Below, in pieces: positions 34,747-44,489 of a stretch of DNA of 64,000 nucleotides (position 1 is the first letter of the stretch; each line of letters opens with the position of its first letter). This DNA is from Gilliamella sp. ESL0441 (GTDB lineage: Bacteria; Pseudomonadota; Gammaproteobacteria; Enterobacterales; Orbaceae): assembly GCF_019469185.1 (NCBI RefSeq), contig NZ_CP048264.1, positions 248,001 to 312,000 of the forward strand. The letters are read 5' to 3'. The notes beneath the pieces are model-generated. The model was not told where the DNA came from. It saw nothing but the letters and a program-made list of their open reading frames with translations, and searched no databases. A program made the translations under genes and the position numbers.

Positions 34747-35103
34747 TTAAGACATCCCTACAAAGATTACGCCAGCAGTAATGAGTAACATACCAATGAG
34801 TCGGTAAACAGTTAATAGTTCTTTGAAAAGCACTCGACCAACTAACATAATGGTGATGATATTAAATGATGCCAGCAACACTCCTTGAGAAAGCGGAACC
34901 AATGTTAAAAATGCTAACCATAATAAAAATTCTGCAACGTAAGAAATTATACCAATCCAGATCCAATGATTTTTAGCCAAATCAACCCAGTAATACCAGC
35001 CATCTCGATTATTAGGGGCGGTTGCTGCGTATTTAAAAGCAACTTGCCCTAATGTATCAAAACAGATATTACTAACCCAAAGTATAATCACTAATAGCGA
35101 CAT
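34747..35103 (-). CDS. SMR-like small membrane transporter subunit (pair member 1)
   Basis: The 118-residue four-helix protein has CFDTLGQVAFK in helix 1, again with Asp at the EmrE Glu14 position, and a final SMR-type helix (YRLIGMLLITAGVIFVG). Its ATG overlaps the TAA of the alpha/beta hydrolase gene by one base, and its own stop is one base before the second SMR-like gene. The two together likely form a dual-topology heterodimer that moves a cationic or amine substrate with protons. Confidence 0.8.
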   Translation of the reverse strand: MSLLVIILWVSNICFDTLGQVAFKYAATAPNNRDGWYYWVDLAKNHWIWIGIISYVAEFLLWLAFLTLVPLSQGVLLASFNIITIMLVGRVLFKELLTVYRLIGMLLITAGVIFVGMS

Positions 35104-35936
35104 TATGAATTGGTTCCTTCTGCTATTTCATTGAAGAATGATGCGCACTCTTTAATGACTTCACGACGTTGGCTATCAATTGTAATTAAATGATAACTAT
35201 CATTAAGTACCACTAATTTTTTTGATCCTGAAACGTGTTTCTCAACTAATTTAGCGTTGGTTTCAATATCAGCTATGTCATCATGACCGGAATGCATAAT
35301 CAAACACGGTGAAGTCACTTTAGGTAGTGCTTGGCGAACGTTTTTAGCTAACAATTGCATTTCGGCCAGTGCAGGAAAAGGATTTCCAGCAAGTCCGGCA
35401 GATGCCGCATCACCACTCAGCATACTTTCCGATACAACGGCTCGGATCCGCTCATCTTTAAGCCCATATGGTGGCTTTTCGATGAAAGAAACCTTTTGGA
35501 AAAGCCCCAGTTTTTTCAAATACACCAGCAAGAAAAAGAATTTTTTAGCCCAAAATGGCATGCTCCAACCATCATAATAAAAAGTAGGCGCTAAAACACC
35601 CACACCTTTAATTTGCTCTGGTCTATCTGATGCTAGTTTAAGCGCAAGGAGTGCGCCCATGGATAAACCGGCAACAAAAACATTATCAACATGTTTTGCT
35701 AAAAAATCAGCACCATCTTTTACACTTTGATACCAATCTTGCCAAGTGGTTTTACAAAGATCCTCTTCAGTACCACAGTGTCCCGCTAATTGTATAGCAT
35801 ACACGGTAAATCCGGCTTTATGTAAACCATTAGCTAAAATACGCATTTCGTTGGGTGTACCTGTTAAGCCATGTATCAAAAGTACACCATTTTTGTTACC
35901 CGGTAAAAAATAAGATAAATCTTCAATTGTACTCAT
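35103..35936 (-). CDS. alpha/beta-hydrolase (carboxylesterase/monoacylglycerol lipase-like)
   Basis: The 277-residue hydrolase has the oxyanion HGLTGTP (about 22-28), nucleophile Ser92 in GLSMG, an acid in SGHDDIADI and a catalytic His in NDSYHLI. The AGHCGTEEDL stretch and a cap region rich in aromatic residues match Est30/MGL-type carboxylesterases. It could remove an acyl or ester group from the product of this locus. It follows the HAD gene by 12 bases and overlaps the next gene by one. Confidence 0.85.
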   Translation of the reverse strand: MSTIEDLSYFLPGNKNGVLLIHGLTGTPNEMRILANGLHKAGFTVYAIQLAGHCGTEEDLCKTTWQDWYQSVKDGADFLAKHVDNVFVAGLSMGALLALKLASDRPEQIKGVGVLAPTFYYDGWSMPFWAKKFFFLLVYLKKLGLFQKVSFIEKPPYGLKDERIRAVVSESMLSGDAASAGLAGNPFPALAEMQLLAKNVRQALPKVTSPCLIMHSGHDDIADIETNAKLVEKHVSGSKKLVVLNDSYHLITIDSQRREVIKECASFFNEIAEGTNS

Positions 35937-35948
35937 TATTATTCCTAA

Positions 35949-36677
35949 TTATTTTACCATCATGACAGGGATAAGAGCATCTTGAGTCTTTTTCAGTGCT
36001 GTCGTGACATCGGCAAAACTTTGAATAGCACAGTGTTCAATCTTGTTGGTTTCACAATATTGAATCAATTTGTCTTTTGCAAATACAAAATCCACATTAT
36101 GAGATACACAATAATCGGATGTGCCATCACCTACATACAGTATTTGTGGAAAGAATTGTTGTTTTTTAACATGATTACATTTGCAATTTCCACTTTGTTT
36201 AATACAGTTTTTATTCGCATAAGGAAATTCAAGACGCCAACTACGTCCATTATCATGCATTAATTTATTGGCATATATCGGGATATGTGTTATACCGTGT
36301 CGTTTTAAAACAAATTGAATTGCGTAATCTAACCCATCACTCACAATATGAACTGGGATATTATTCTGTTCAGTATAATCAATGAATGATTTAAACGTTG
36401 AATCAATTTCGATTTGTGATAAAACGTGATTGAGTTCATCTAAACTGGCATCCATTAAGGCAATTTGTTTACTCATGCACTCTTGGGAGCCAATTTTACC
36501 GTTAACCCATAACTCTTCAAGCTCATCACAACCATCTTGACCAAAATGACTCAGCAATGTATCTGTCACATCTTTGACACTTATGGTGCCATCGAAGTCA
36601 CACAAAACAATAGGAGTTTGATGTTGCGTATAAGATGGTGTATATAGATGACTAGTAATTGATGAAAAAGTATTCAT
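35949..36677 (-). CDS. HAD-superfamily phosphatase (MtnX/PSP-like)
   Basis: The 242-residue protein has the HAD signature DFDGT (Asp27, Asp29), SDGLDYAIQFVLKRHGI and GDGTSDYCV, like MtnX and phosphoserine-phosphatase-like HAD-IB enzymes. A CIKQSGNCKCNHVKK insert holds three cysteines. It is the first gene of the minus-strand operon. Its substrate is unknown; it would dephosphorylate an intermediate of the local pathway or, less likely, serve methionine salvage (no mtn neighbours are seen). Confidence 0.83.
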   Translation of the reverse strand: MNTFSSITSHLYTPSYTQHQTPIVLCDFDGTISVKDVTDTLLSHFGQDGCDELEELWVNGKIGSQECMSKQIALMDASLDELNHVLSQIEIDSTFKSFIDYTEQNNIPVHIVSDGLDYAIQFVLKRHGITHIPIYANKLMHDNGRSWRLEFPYANKNCIKQSGNCKCNHVKKQQFFPQILYVGDGTSDYCVSHNVDFVFAKDKLIQYCETNKIEHCAIQSFADVTTALKKTQDALIPVMMVK

Positions 36678-36765
36678 ATTTGAAATAAAAATAGTCTATT
36701 TATATATATTGGCGCAAATTTTCTCACAGAGTCGCTTTGAACATTGTAGGCTCTTTGTATATATT

Positions 36766-36795
36766 TTGTAACGAAGTTAAAATTGTCTGTATAAT
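36766..36795 (+). promoter_or_regulatory. predicted promoter of the rstAB-like operon
   Basis: TTGTAA (36766-36771) and a perfect TATAAT (36790-36795), 18 bases apart, precede the response-regulator start by about 42 bases. Confidence 0.65.
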
Positions 36796-36836
36796 AAGGA
36801 TTCTTTTAGCACAATTTACGGTAATGAGAACCTAAG

Positions 36837-37565
36837 ATGAGTGAACGTATTTTAATCATTGAAGATGATCAAAGGTTAGCTAATTTAATAAAAGTTTATC
36901 TGGTTCGCCAGGGATATCTTGTTGATTGGCATAATAGTGGTGAAGGTGCAGAAGAAAAAATTCAAGAAATAAATCCCGATTTGGTTATTTTAGATGTGAT
37001 GCTTCCCGAAAAATCTGGTTTTGATATCTGTCGAGATATACGGACATGGTTTACAAACTATATTCTTATCATGACGGCGAGTGAAGATAATATTGACGAA
37101 ATTGTCGGTTTGGAATTGGGAGCAGATGACTATCTGGCAAAACCAGTCGAGCCAAGGTTATTATTGGCACGCATTCGAGCTTTATTAAGACGAAAGCAAA
37201 TTGAATCCGATAAAGAAGTAAATAAAGATCCCGTCACGGCAACGAATAATAAAACGTTGATTTTTGATAATCTGATTATCGATGATGAAAATCGAAAAGT
37301 ATTACTCGAAGGTCAAGAAATCGATCTCACCACAGCAGAGTTCGATCTACTTTGGTTGTTGGCAAATAATGCAGGTAAAATTTTATCTCGTGATGATATT
37401 TTTTCTCAAGTTCGTGGTATAGATTTTGATGGAACGGATCGTTCTATCGATGCTCGTATTTCTCGATTACGACGCAAGTTACTTGATGATCCTGATAACC
37501 CTTCCCGTATTAAAACGGTTCGAGGGAAAGGTTATCTATTTATGAGAGAAGGGGATAATCATTGA
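36837..37565 (+). CDS. rstA: RstA-like OmpR-family response regulator
   Basis: The 242-residue regulator has a receiver domain with acidic residues EDD (9-11), phospho-acceptor Asp53 in VILDVMLP and Lys102 in LAKPVEP. A winged-helix DNA-binding domain follows, with RGIDFDGTDRSIDARISRLRRKL and TVRGKGYLF. That RG-x3-DG-x-DRS pattern matches RstA rather than OmpR or PhoP. It overlaps the sensor gene by four bases. The neighbouring small-molecule locus may be a target, which is only inference. Confidence 0.87.
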   Translation: MSERILIIEDDQRLANLIKVYLVRQGYLVDWHNSGEGAEEKIQEINPDLVILDVMLPEKSGFDICRDIRTWFTNYILIMTASEDNIDEIVGLELGADDYLAKPVEPRLLLARIRALLRRKQIESDKEVNKDPVTATNNKTLIFDNLIIDDENRKVLLEGQEIDLTTAEFDLLWLLANNAGKILSRDDIFSQVRGIDFDGTDRSIDARISRLRRKLLDDPDNPSRIKTVRGKGYLFMREGDNH

Positions 37566-38905
37566 GACAATTATTAGCAAAACCGCTGTTTTTTAATCGT
37601 CGGATTATTTTTTATCTGGTTATCTTACTTTCACTACAATGTATTATTGCCTATGGTGCATTACTCGTTTTTGATTCTTTGCCTTCTTCATTAACGGATA
37701 TTCCTGATGACCACATTGTCTTTCGTGAATCACAACGAGGTACGGTTAATCTGATTCGAATGCAAATTAATGAGAATAAAGATCGTCCTCTGCAAGAAGT
37801 GGTTGATGAACTGCAACCCTATTTTGGGTATCCGATTGAAGTTTTACCGAGTCATACTTCGTTACCCCATTCCATCAATAAAGAGTTAGCAGAACTTGGA
37901 TTTGCCTATGATGGTGACAAAGAAGTGGTCTATATTGATTTAAAAGAGGGGCATCTTCTTCAGTTAGGCCCTATTATGATGCGGGATATTCTAGAATCAA
38001 ACACGATGTCGTTAAGTGTTTTTCTCGTTATTTGGGCGCTTTTTAGTGCAATTGTCTTTTTTATTTTAATCTATTTTGCGTTTAGTGCTGTTTGGAAGGA
38101 TTTGGTTAGCATTAGACAGACAGCCGAACAGCTTGGTCAAGGAAACCTTAAAGCGCGCACTGAAAATGTTAAAGGCTGGTTATTTAAACCGTTAGCAAAT
38201 GTGTTAAATAATATGGGAACACACATTGAGCATTTAGTTAGCACTAATCAAACCATTTCGCATGCAATGGCGCATGAACTTCGTACGCCACTGGCTCGTA
38301 TGCGATTTGAGCTCAGTATGCTTGAAGAATGTGATGATGTACAAGAAAAGTTATTGCTGCAAAAAGGAATGAGCGATGATATTAATGAACTTGAAACACT
38401 CATTAATGCAAGTTTAAGTTACTTTAAAATGCAGCAAAGTAATATTGAGTTAAATTTAACGTCGGTATCACTCAAGCAGTGGGCGGAAAAAGTTTGTCAA
38501 TCACTCGAATTATTCAAACCTAAAGGATTTGAATTAGTTTGTCACAGTCAAGACGTAAAAGCGCTTATTGATACTAATCTGGTTGAAACCATTGTTAAGA
38601 ATTTATTACTTAATGCATTTAAATATGCAACGCATAAAGCGGTTTTAAATATTACAAAACAAAACAATCGAGTTATTATAGAGATTGATGACGATGGTCC
38701 CGGTATCCCGTTTGATGCACGTGAAAAAATTTTTATGCCCTTTGCAAGGCTTGATACCAGTCGAACTCGTTCAACAGGTGGATATGGTCTTGGATTAGCT
38801 TATGTCAAATTAATGGCAGAGTTTCATAATGGGAAAGCATTTGTTGTCACTAGCCCTTTAGGCGGTGCAAGATTTGTCGTTTCAATAAAGTCTGGTGAAG
38901 AATAA
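37562..38905 (+). CDS. rstB: RstB-like sensor histidine kinase
   Basis: The 447-residue sensor has two membrane helices (about 15-37 and 145-172) flanking a periplasmic sensor of about 100 residues, then HAMP. HisKA has the H-box SHAMAHELRTPLARMRFE. The ATPase has NLLLNAFKYA, DDGPGIP and GGYGLGLAY. It starts at TTG within the TTGA overlap with rstA, behind GAAGGGG. The signal is unknown. Confidence 0.88.
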   Translation: MRQLLAKPLFFNRRIIFYLVILLSLQCIIAYGALLVFDSLPSSLTDIPDDHIVFRESQRGTVNLIRMQINENKDRPLQEVVDELQPYFGYPIEVLPSHTSLPHSINKELAELGFAYDGDKEVVYIDLKEGHLLQLGPIMMRDILESNTMSLSVFLVIWALFSAIVFFILIYFAFSAVWKDLVSIRQTAEQLGQGNLKARTENVKGWLFKPLANVLNNMGTHIEHLVSTNQTISHAMAHELRTPLARMRFELSMLEECDDVQEKLLLQKGMSDDINELETLINASLSYFKMQQSNIELNLTSVSLKQWAEKVCQSLELFKPKGFELVCHSQDVKALIDTNLVETIVKNLLLNAFKYATHKAVLNITKQNNRVIIEIDDDGPGIPFDAREKIFMPFARLDTSRTRSTGGYGLGLAYVKLMAEFHNGKAFVVTSPLGGARFVVSIKSGEE

Positions 38906-38938
38906 TTTTATTGGGAATTCGTTTTTAGAAAACAGAAA

Positions 38939-38968
38939 AGCATATCAATTCAAATCATGCTGTTTTTT
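38939..38968 (+). terminator. possible terminator after the two-component genes
   Basis: AGCAT (38939-38943) pairs with ATGCT (38957-38961), flanked by A-rich and T-rich tracts with six T residues after. The stem is short, so confidence is moderate. Confidence 0.45.
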
Positions 38969-39073
38969 CATTTCAGAAAAACAAAAAATTTGTTATATTC
39001 TCAAGTCAAATGAGATAAGTAACCAAACTAATAGTTAAAATTTTGTATTAGTTAACAACAATCAGAGGTTTTT

Positions 39074-40750
39074 ATGAGCGGTTCACTACCGACCGAGACA
39101 GAGACACGTCCAACTAACTTTATACGTCAAATTATCGATGCTGATCTTGCAGCAGGAAAATATAAAACGACGCATACACGTTTTCCTCCAGAACCAAATG
39201 GTTATTTGCATATTGGTCATGCCAAATCAATTTGCTTAAATTTTGGGATTGCTCAGGATTATCAAGGTAAATGTAATTTACGTTTTGATGATACTAATCC
39301 TGTTAAAGAAGATGTCGAATATGTTGAATCGATAAAAGAAGATGTTCGTTGGTTAGGGTTTGAGTGGGATGGTGAAATTTGTTACTCATCTGATTATTTT
39401 GACCGATTATATGAATATGCGATTGAGTTAATCAATAAAGGATTAGCCTATGTTGATGAGCTTTCGCCTGATGAAATTCGTGAATATCGTGGCACGTTGA
39501 AAGAACCGGGTAAAAATAGTCCTTATCGTGATCGTAGCATTGATGAAAATTTAGCATTATTTATTCAAATGAAAGAAGGTAAATTTGCTGAAGGTAAAGC
39601 ATGTTTAAGAGCAAAAATTGATATGGCTTCACCTTTCATTGTTATGCGTGACCCGGTGTTATATCGTATTAAATTTGCAGAACATCACCAAACAGGCAAT
39701 AAATGGTGTATTTATCCAATGTACGATTTTACCCACTGTATATCTGATGCGATTGAAAATATTACTCACTCACTCTGTACGCTTGAATTTCAAGACAATC
39801 GTCGTTTATATGACTGGGTATTAGATAACATAACGATTGAAGCTCGCCCACATCAATATGAGTTTTCTCGATTAAATTTAGAGTATGCTATTACCTCTAA
39901 ACGGAAATTAAATTTACTCGTATCAGAAAAAATTGTTGATGGTTGGAATGATCCTCGTATGCCAACTATTTCGGGTCTCCGTCGTCGAGGTTATACGCCT
40001 GCTTCAATTCGAGAGTTTTGCCGTCGAATTGGTGTGACGAAACAAGAAAACACGGTAGAGATGAGTACGCTTGAATTTTGTATCCGTGAAGATCTTAACG
40101 AAAACGCGCCGCGAGCGATGGCTGTTCTTGATCCTGTTAAAGTGGTAATTGAAAACTATTCTGAAACAATTGATGAAGTTCTCAACGTGCCTAATCACCC
40201 AAATCGTCCTGAACTTGGTCATCGTGAAGTGCCATTCACTCGTGAGCTCTATATCGATCGTGCTGATTTTAGAGAAGAAGCTAACAAAAATTACAAACGC
40301 TTAGTATTGGGTAAAGAAGTACGCTTACGAAATGCTTATGTCATTCGTGCTGATCGGGTTGAAAAGGATTCACAAGGCAATATTCAAACGATTTATTGTA
40401 GTTATGACCCTGCCACTTTAAATAAAAATCCGGAAGATGGACGTAAAATTAAAGGCGTTATTCATTGGGTTTCAGCCAAATTTGCTAAACCAGCAGAAAT
40501 TCGTCTTTATGATCGTTTATTTAATACCCCTAATCCTGGGGCAGCAGACGATTTTTTATCAACCATTAACCCAAGCTCTTTAATCGTTAAACAGGGTTTT
40601 GTTGAGCCAAGTTTACAAAATGCTGAAGTTGGACATGCTTATCAATTTGAACGTGAAGGATACTTCTGTTTAGATAGTAAATATGCAACCGATGACAATT
40701 TAGTATTCAACCGAACGGTTGGGTTAAGAGATAGTTGGAACGAAGCTTAA
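39074..40750 (+). CDS. glnS: glutaminyl-tRNA synthetase
   Basis: This is a 558-residue class I synthetase. The HIGH motif is at 46-49 in [14 protein letters not shown], the KMSKS-equivalent is in ITSKRKL, and the two C-terminal beta-barrel domains bind the anticodon. The length matches E. coli GlnRS (554). It attaches Gln to tRNA(Gln) directly. It is transcribed alone, with a strong hairpin after it. Confidence 0.99.
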   Translation: MSGSLPTETETRPTNFIRQIIDADLAAGKYKTTHTRFPPEPNGYLHIGHAKSICLNFGIAQDYQGKCNLRFDDTNPVKEDVEYVESIKEDVRWLGFEWDGEICYSSDYFDRLYEYAIELINKGLAYVDELSPDEIREYRGTLKEPGKNSPYRDRSIDENLALFIQMKEGKFAEGKACLRAKIDMASPFIVMRDPVLYRIKFAEHHQTGNKWCIYPMYDFTHCISDAIENITHSLCTLEFQDNRRLYDWVLDNITIEARPHQYEFSRLNLEYAITSKRKLNLLVSEKIVDGWNDPRMPTISGLRRRGYTPASIREFCRRIGVTKQENTVEMSTLEFCIREDLNENAPRAMAVLDPVKVVIENYSETIDEVLNVPNHPNRPELGHREVPFTRELYIDRADFREEANKNYKRLVLGKEVRLRNAYVIRADRVEKDSQGNIQTIYCSYDPATLNKNPEDGRKIKGVIHWVSAKFAKPAEIRLYDRLFNTPNPGAADDFLSTINPSSLIVKQGFVEPSLQNAEVGHAYQFEREGYFCLDSKYATDDNLVFNRTVGLRDSWNEA

Positions 40751-40758
40751 ATTAACCA

Positions 40759-40792
40759 GATTTGCCGACATCATGTCGGCAAATCACTTTTT
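40759..40792 (+). terminator. terminator after glnS
   Basis: GATTTGCCGACA (40759-40770) pairs perfectly with TGTCGGCAAATC (40774-40785), followed by ACTTTTT. Confidence 0.88.
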
Positions 40793-40799
40793 AAATGGA

Positions 40800-41318
40800 C
40801 TACTCCCCAGTTTTGAATAATTTTGTTTGTTGATCTAAATAACTGAGGATATCTGGCATTCGGTATTTACCTGCCATTGATTGTATATTTTTAGCAGCAC
40901 TCGTTAGCGTTACCCCAACTGAGGTTACATAAAGCGGATGTTTACTATGACCTCGGACAACTTCCATTAAATATTCACTATTTCCAGCAAAAGGTTTTTT
41001 AGCCACGCCGATAATAGGTACTTTTTTATTTAAAGCATTATATAAATGCCCACCCAAACCTATTTTACCCTCATTTAAATGCACATAACCATCAATGACA
41101 ATTGTTGAAATTTTATTAAGATCAACTTTATTGAGCAGGGATAAAATGCAAGGTAATTCACGTTGATAAAATTGACCGGATTGATAAGGTGCAACATTAT
41201 CTTGATAGTCAGTGATTATATTTTGAATGTCAGATTTTGAATCGCACCAATGATTAAATAATGCCCCCACTGTTTTTGCTCGAGTATCGATATAATAAAC
41301 ATCAATTGCAAGTATCAT
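40800..41318 (-). CDS. nfi: endonuclease V-like protein
   Basis: The 172-residue protein matches the endonuclease V core: DVYYID near the start (catalytic Asp6), YQRELP (Glu), then VIDGYVHLNEGKIGLGGHL and PIIGVAKKPF. Endonuclease V cuts DNA or RNA near inosine. This version has the DGYVHL form instead of DGxGxxHPR and is about 50 residues shorter than E. coli Nfi, so its substrate may differ. It is a single gene convergent with glnS. Confidence 0.82.
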   Translation of the reverse strand: MILAIDVYYIDTRAKTVGALFNHWCDSKSDIQNIITDYQDNVAPYQSGQFYQRELPCILSLLNKVDLNKISTIVIDGYVHLNEGKIGLGGHLYNALNKKVPIIGVAKKPFAGNSEYLMEVVRGHSKHPLYVTSVGVTLTSAAKNIQSMAGKYRMPDILSYLDQQTKLFKTGE

Positions 41319-41514
41319 ATTAAATTCCGTTTCGATAAAACTTATTGATCATTAAATCAATATACTGAGATTAATTTAGTAAAACAAGTCAGTATTTTTA
41401 ATAATTGGAGTGATTAATTTGATTAAATTTTGTTTTTTTAACATTATAAATAACTTAATTTTTATACTTCATTTTATATTCATAATGAGAAATAGCCAAA
41501 AAAAATAATAATCT

Positions 41515-41542
41515 AACATATAGGGTTAGTTAACCCTATGTT
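41515..41542 (-). terminator. terminator after the DUF2339-type gene
   Basis: TAGGGTTA-GT-TAACCCTA (41521-41538) is a perfect palindrome extended by AACATA and TATGTT arms with a two-base bulge. On the minus strand it leads into a T-rich stretch. It fits the end of the membrane-protein gene, whose stop is at 41557. Confidence 0.7.
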
Positions 41543-41556
41543 AAATATATAATTTA

Positions 41557-44312
41557 CTATTTATTAGCCTCATTATTCTTAACCTTTATTTTTGGCGGTA
41601 ATGGTGCTAAATAACCGATGATTAGCATCAGTATTGCTATAGCAATAAATGCAAATGCTTTCAATAATCCCTCAAGTTCAACGCTATCAATCAAAATTAA
41701 CTTGATTACGACAATAGTTTGGAGTGTTACTCCTGTAAACCATGTAATACGTTGTTGATAACGATGACCAATAGTGACTAAGACAACGGCAACAAGCGTC
41801 CATAAAAGTGAAATTGTTGCTTGAATGATTTTGGAATTCCATAATTGATAAAACGACCAAGGTATATCAATCCATTGACTTAAGCATCTCAAAATCATAC
41901 TGTTAGTCCATAAACAAGCCATGACAATTAATAGTATGGTAGCAAAATTAGGCAATTTTTGTTTAATGTTAGACAGACTAATTTTCTGATCATCAAATTG
42001 TATGAAATAAGCGCTGAATTTTATCCAAATTCGAATCATGAGTAAGGCAAAAATTGCACTCAATTCAAGCGGATTGAATATTGGTATATAAGGCCAATTG
42101 ATTATTTGACCACTATAAAAGATAAATGTGAATAATTTCACAAATAAAGAAATTATGATAGGGGCTAAACCTATTAACCAATAAGTTTTACTAATCGCAA
42201 AATGAGTTAATAATCTTTTTTTAACAAGAAGATAAAATAATAATACAATACCGCTATCCAGGAAGAATAATGTACCGTATTCAATAGTCTCTAAGCCTAG
42301 TGGTAATAAACTTAAACAATTCTTAATTTCAAAGAATAACCAATCTAAAGTCATCAAAAACAAACTAATATGCAGGATTAAATAAAAATAATTTTTAGCC
42401 TTAATTAATCTGTCTTTGATGATATACAAATAAAAATAGCAACTCAAAAAGGCGACTGCCCAAACCATGTTCCAGTTAGTCGTCAATAAATTCTTATTAA
42501 ACAAGAACGCTTCATTGATTAATCGTAAAAATAACATGATCGGCCAGAGCAATAAAACAGCAAATTTGAGCATAGTCCATTTTAGTTTTTGACCGATGTA
42601 ATACCAGACCCATGTAGCAATTAGGAAAGCTAAGAGTAAAATTGGTAGTTTATGTGTTATTTGGTCAATTCTTATAATACTATATAGAATCCAGATTACC
42701 CAAGCGTGGCTAGCCAATACAAAAAAAACGATTTTGAAAATGTTACCCAAATTATTTTGATTACAGTAATAGTGCCAAATAAGAGCATTAATTAGTAAAA
42801 TCAGGCTAATCAATCCTAAAAAGAGTATATTTTCTGTGACGGTAAAGACTAAATTAGGCAAATTATTACAGAAGTATAGCAAACTAAATGCATTAATGAA
42901 TGCCCCTAGCATGGCAAATTTGAACTGTCTGTTATTGAGCATTACCCAACTTAATGCAGTGCCTTCAAAAAACCAAATTAATACTGTCCATTCAAGATTA
43001 AACCAAAGAGCAATCGCTAATGTAATAAAAGAGAGTCCTATTGCAATACCAAACAATGAACTTGTTCTTGATGTAAATCGATTATAATGTAACGTGATAA
43101 AAAATATTGTTAAATAAAATATTCCAAATCCTAACGAAGAAAATGTCGGTCCAAGCGACCATTGTCGCGTAATAGCATATTGCAACATAAAGGCAGTTAT
43201 AGGGGTGCCAAAAAATAAAATAATATCAATAATATGTGGATGATTTTTTTTATTAGTTTTATGACCAGCTAATGAGGTAGCTAAAATGCCATAGATTATC
43301 ATGTTAACGATGATAAAAAACTGGCATTCAGTATAAAACTCGGGACGAAAATTAATTATTCCCCATAATGAGGTAATTACAAAAGTAAATACAAATCCTA
43401 TTAAGTTAAGTATTCGCCATGATTGCCAAATACTAATTACTAAAATTGCACTCGAAATGATGGAATAATAACTGAATAATGTAATGTGATTATCTGAATT
43501 TGTTGATAACAATATCGGGGCTAGATAGCCACCAATACTGGCAATAATTGCCAAACTCATTGCGCGTTGTAAAACAGCGAATAAAACGCTCACTGAACAG
43601 AGGGTGATTAATAAAATAATAGCAACTAAGAATGGAATAAGTGCATAAAGTCTACAGGCTGCAAATATAGTTAAATATAAAATACCTACAGAACCGCCTT
43701 GTAATATTAGGGCATATATCCGTTTTTTTGTGCGTAAATACCAACCAAACACAAATAATACTAAACCTAAGATCAGTGCACCAACGATACGAACATTAGG
43801 TAAGATTAATTGATTTTCAATACTATACTTAAATAAATATGAAAGACCAAAAAATAGGATAATAATGCCAACTTTAGCTATCAAATTGCCTTGAAAAAGC
43901 CAGGTAAAAAACGAATTGAAAACACTGGGGTTTTTGCCTTGTTTGGTTGATTGATTTCTTGATTGTGAGCTTTCCCATTGTTGATGTTGTGATGTTTGGA
44001 TTGACGTTACAGGTTGAATATTCGTTAGTTGTAGTTGCGAATCATTGGGGTTTTCTGATTGCTCAACATATTCAGATTTTTTTTCAGCGATTTTTACATC
44101 CTGTTCAATAGTGGCTTTGAGGTTGGAATGAACAAGATCAGATTCTACCGACTTAGTATTGTTTTCTGTTAATTCATAACGTTGAATTTTTTTTTTAGCT
44201 CATTAATTTGAGATTGTAAATTGTCTAAGGTTGAATTTAAACACGAACTGATTATTATCACTATTGAGATCAGTACAATGAAAATCAATAGTATTGTAAA
44301 TGTGCTTATCAT
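41557..44312 (-). pseudogene. DUF2339-type polytopic membrane protein, frameshifted at a homopolymer
   Basis: Reading from an ATG at 44312, the first frame gives a membrane helix (TFTILLIFIVLISIVIIISS) and a coil (LDNLQSQINELKKK), then hits a run of ten A (plus-strand T at 44187-44196) and stops nine codons on. One extra A restores a frame that continues (IQRYELTENN...) through a Gln/Ser-rich linker into about 24 membrane helices ending at 41557, giving about 918 residues. That is the layout of DUF2339 proteins. Options are true inactivation, phase variation, transcriptional slippage on the A run, or a sequence error. A shorter open frame from a TTG at 43884 encodes 775 residues. Confidence 0.75.
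44187..44196 (-). repeat. homopolymer tract of ten bases at the frameshift
   Basis: Ten T on the plus strand (ten A in the mRNA) lie at the point where the DUF2339-type gene changes frame. Runs of nine or more A are known slippage sites for RNA polymerase and for replication. Confidence 0.9.
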
Positions 44313-44489
44313 ATTTCTTATATTTCAGAGATATTATTTTATTAGTTACGGTATATTATATGTAATCGATAACAAATAACAAGGTGAATTACAACACAAT
44401 AAATGTTTTAAAGATAGCCACATTGTTTACTTTCTTTTATACTATTACTCTATTTTTTACCTATTTTGGGCTTAAAAAGAGTAATTAGC

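Noticed and set aside
43885..44312. Treating the 775-residue downstream frame as the whole membrane protein gene
   Set aside because: Its only start is a TTG with no ribosome site, and the upstream sequence in the same frame continues coding back to the homopolymer, so the gene is longer.
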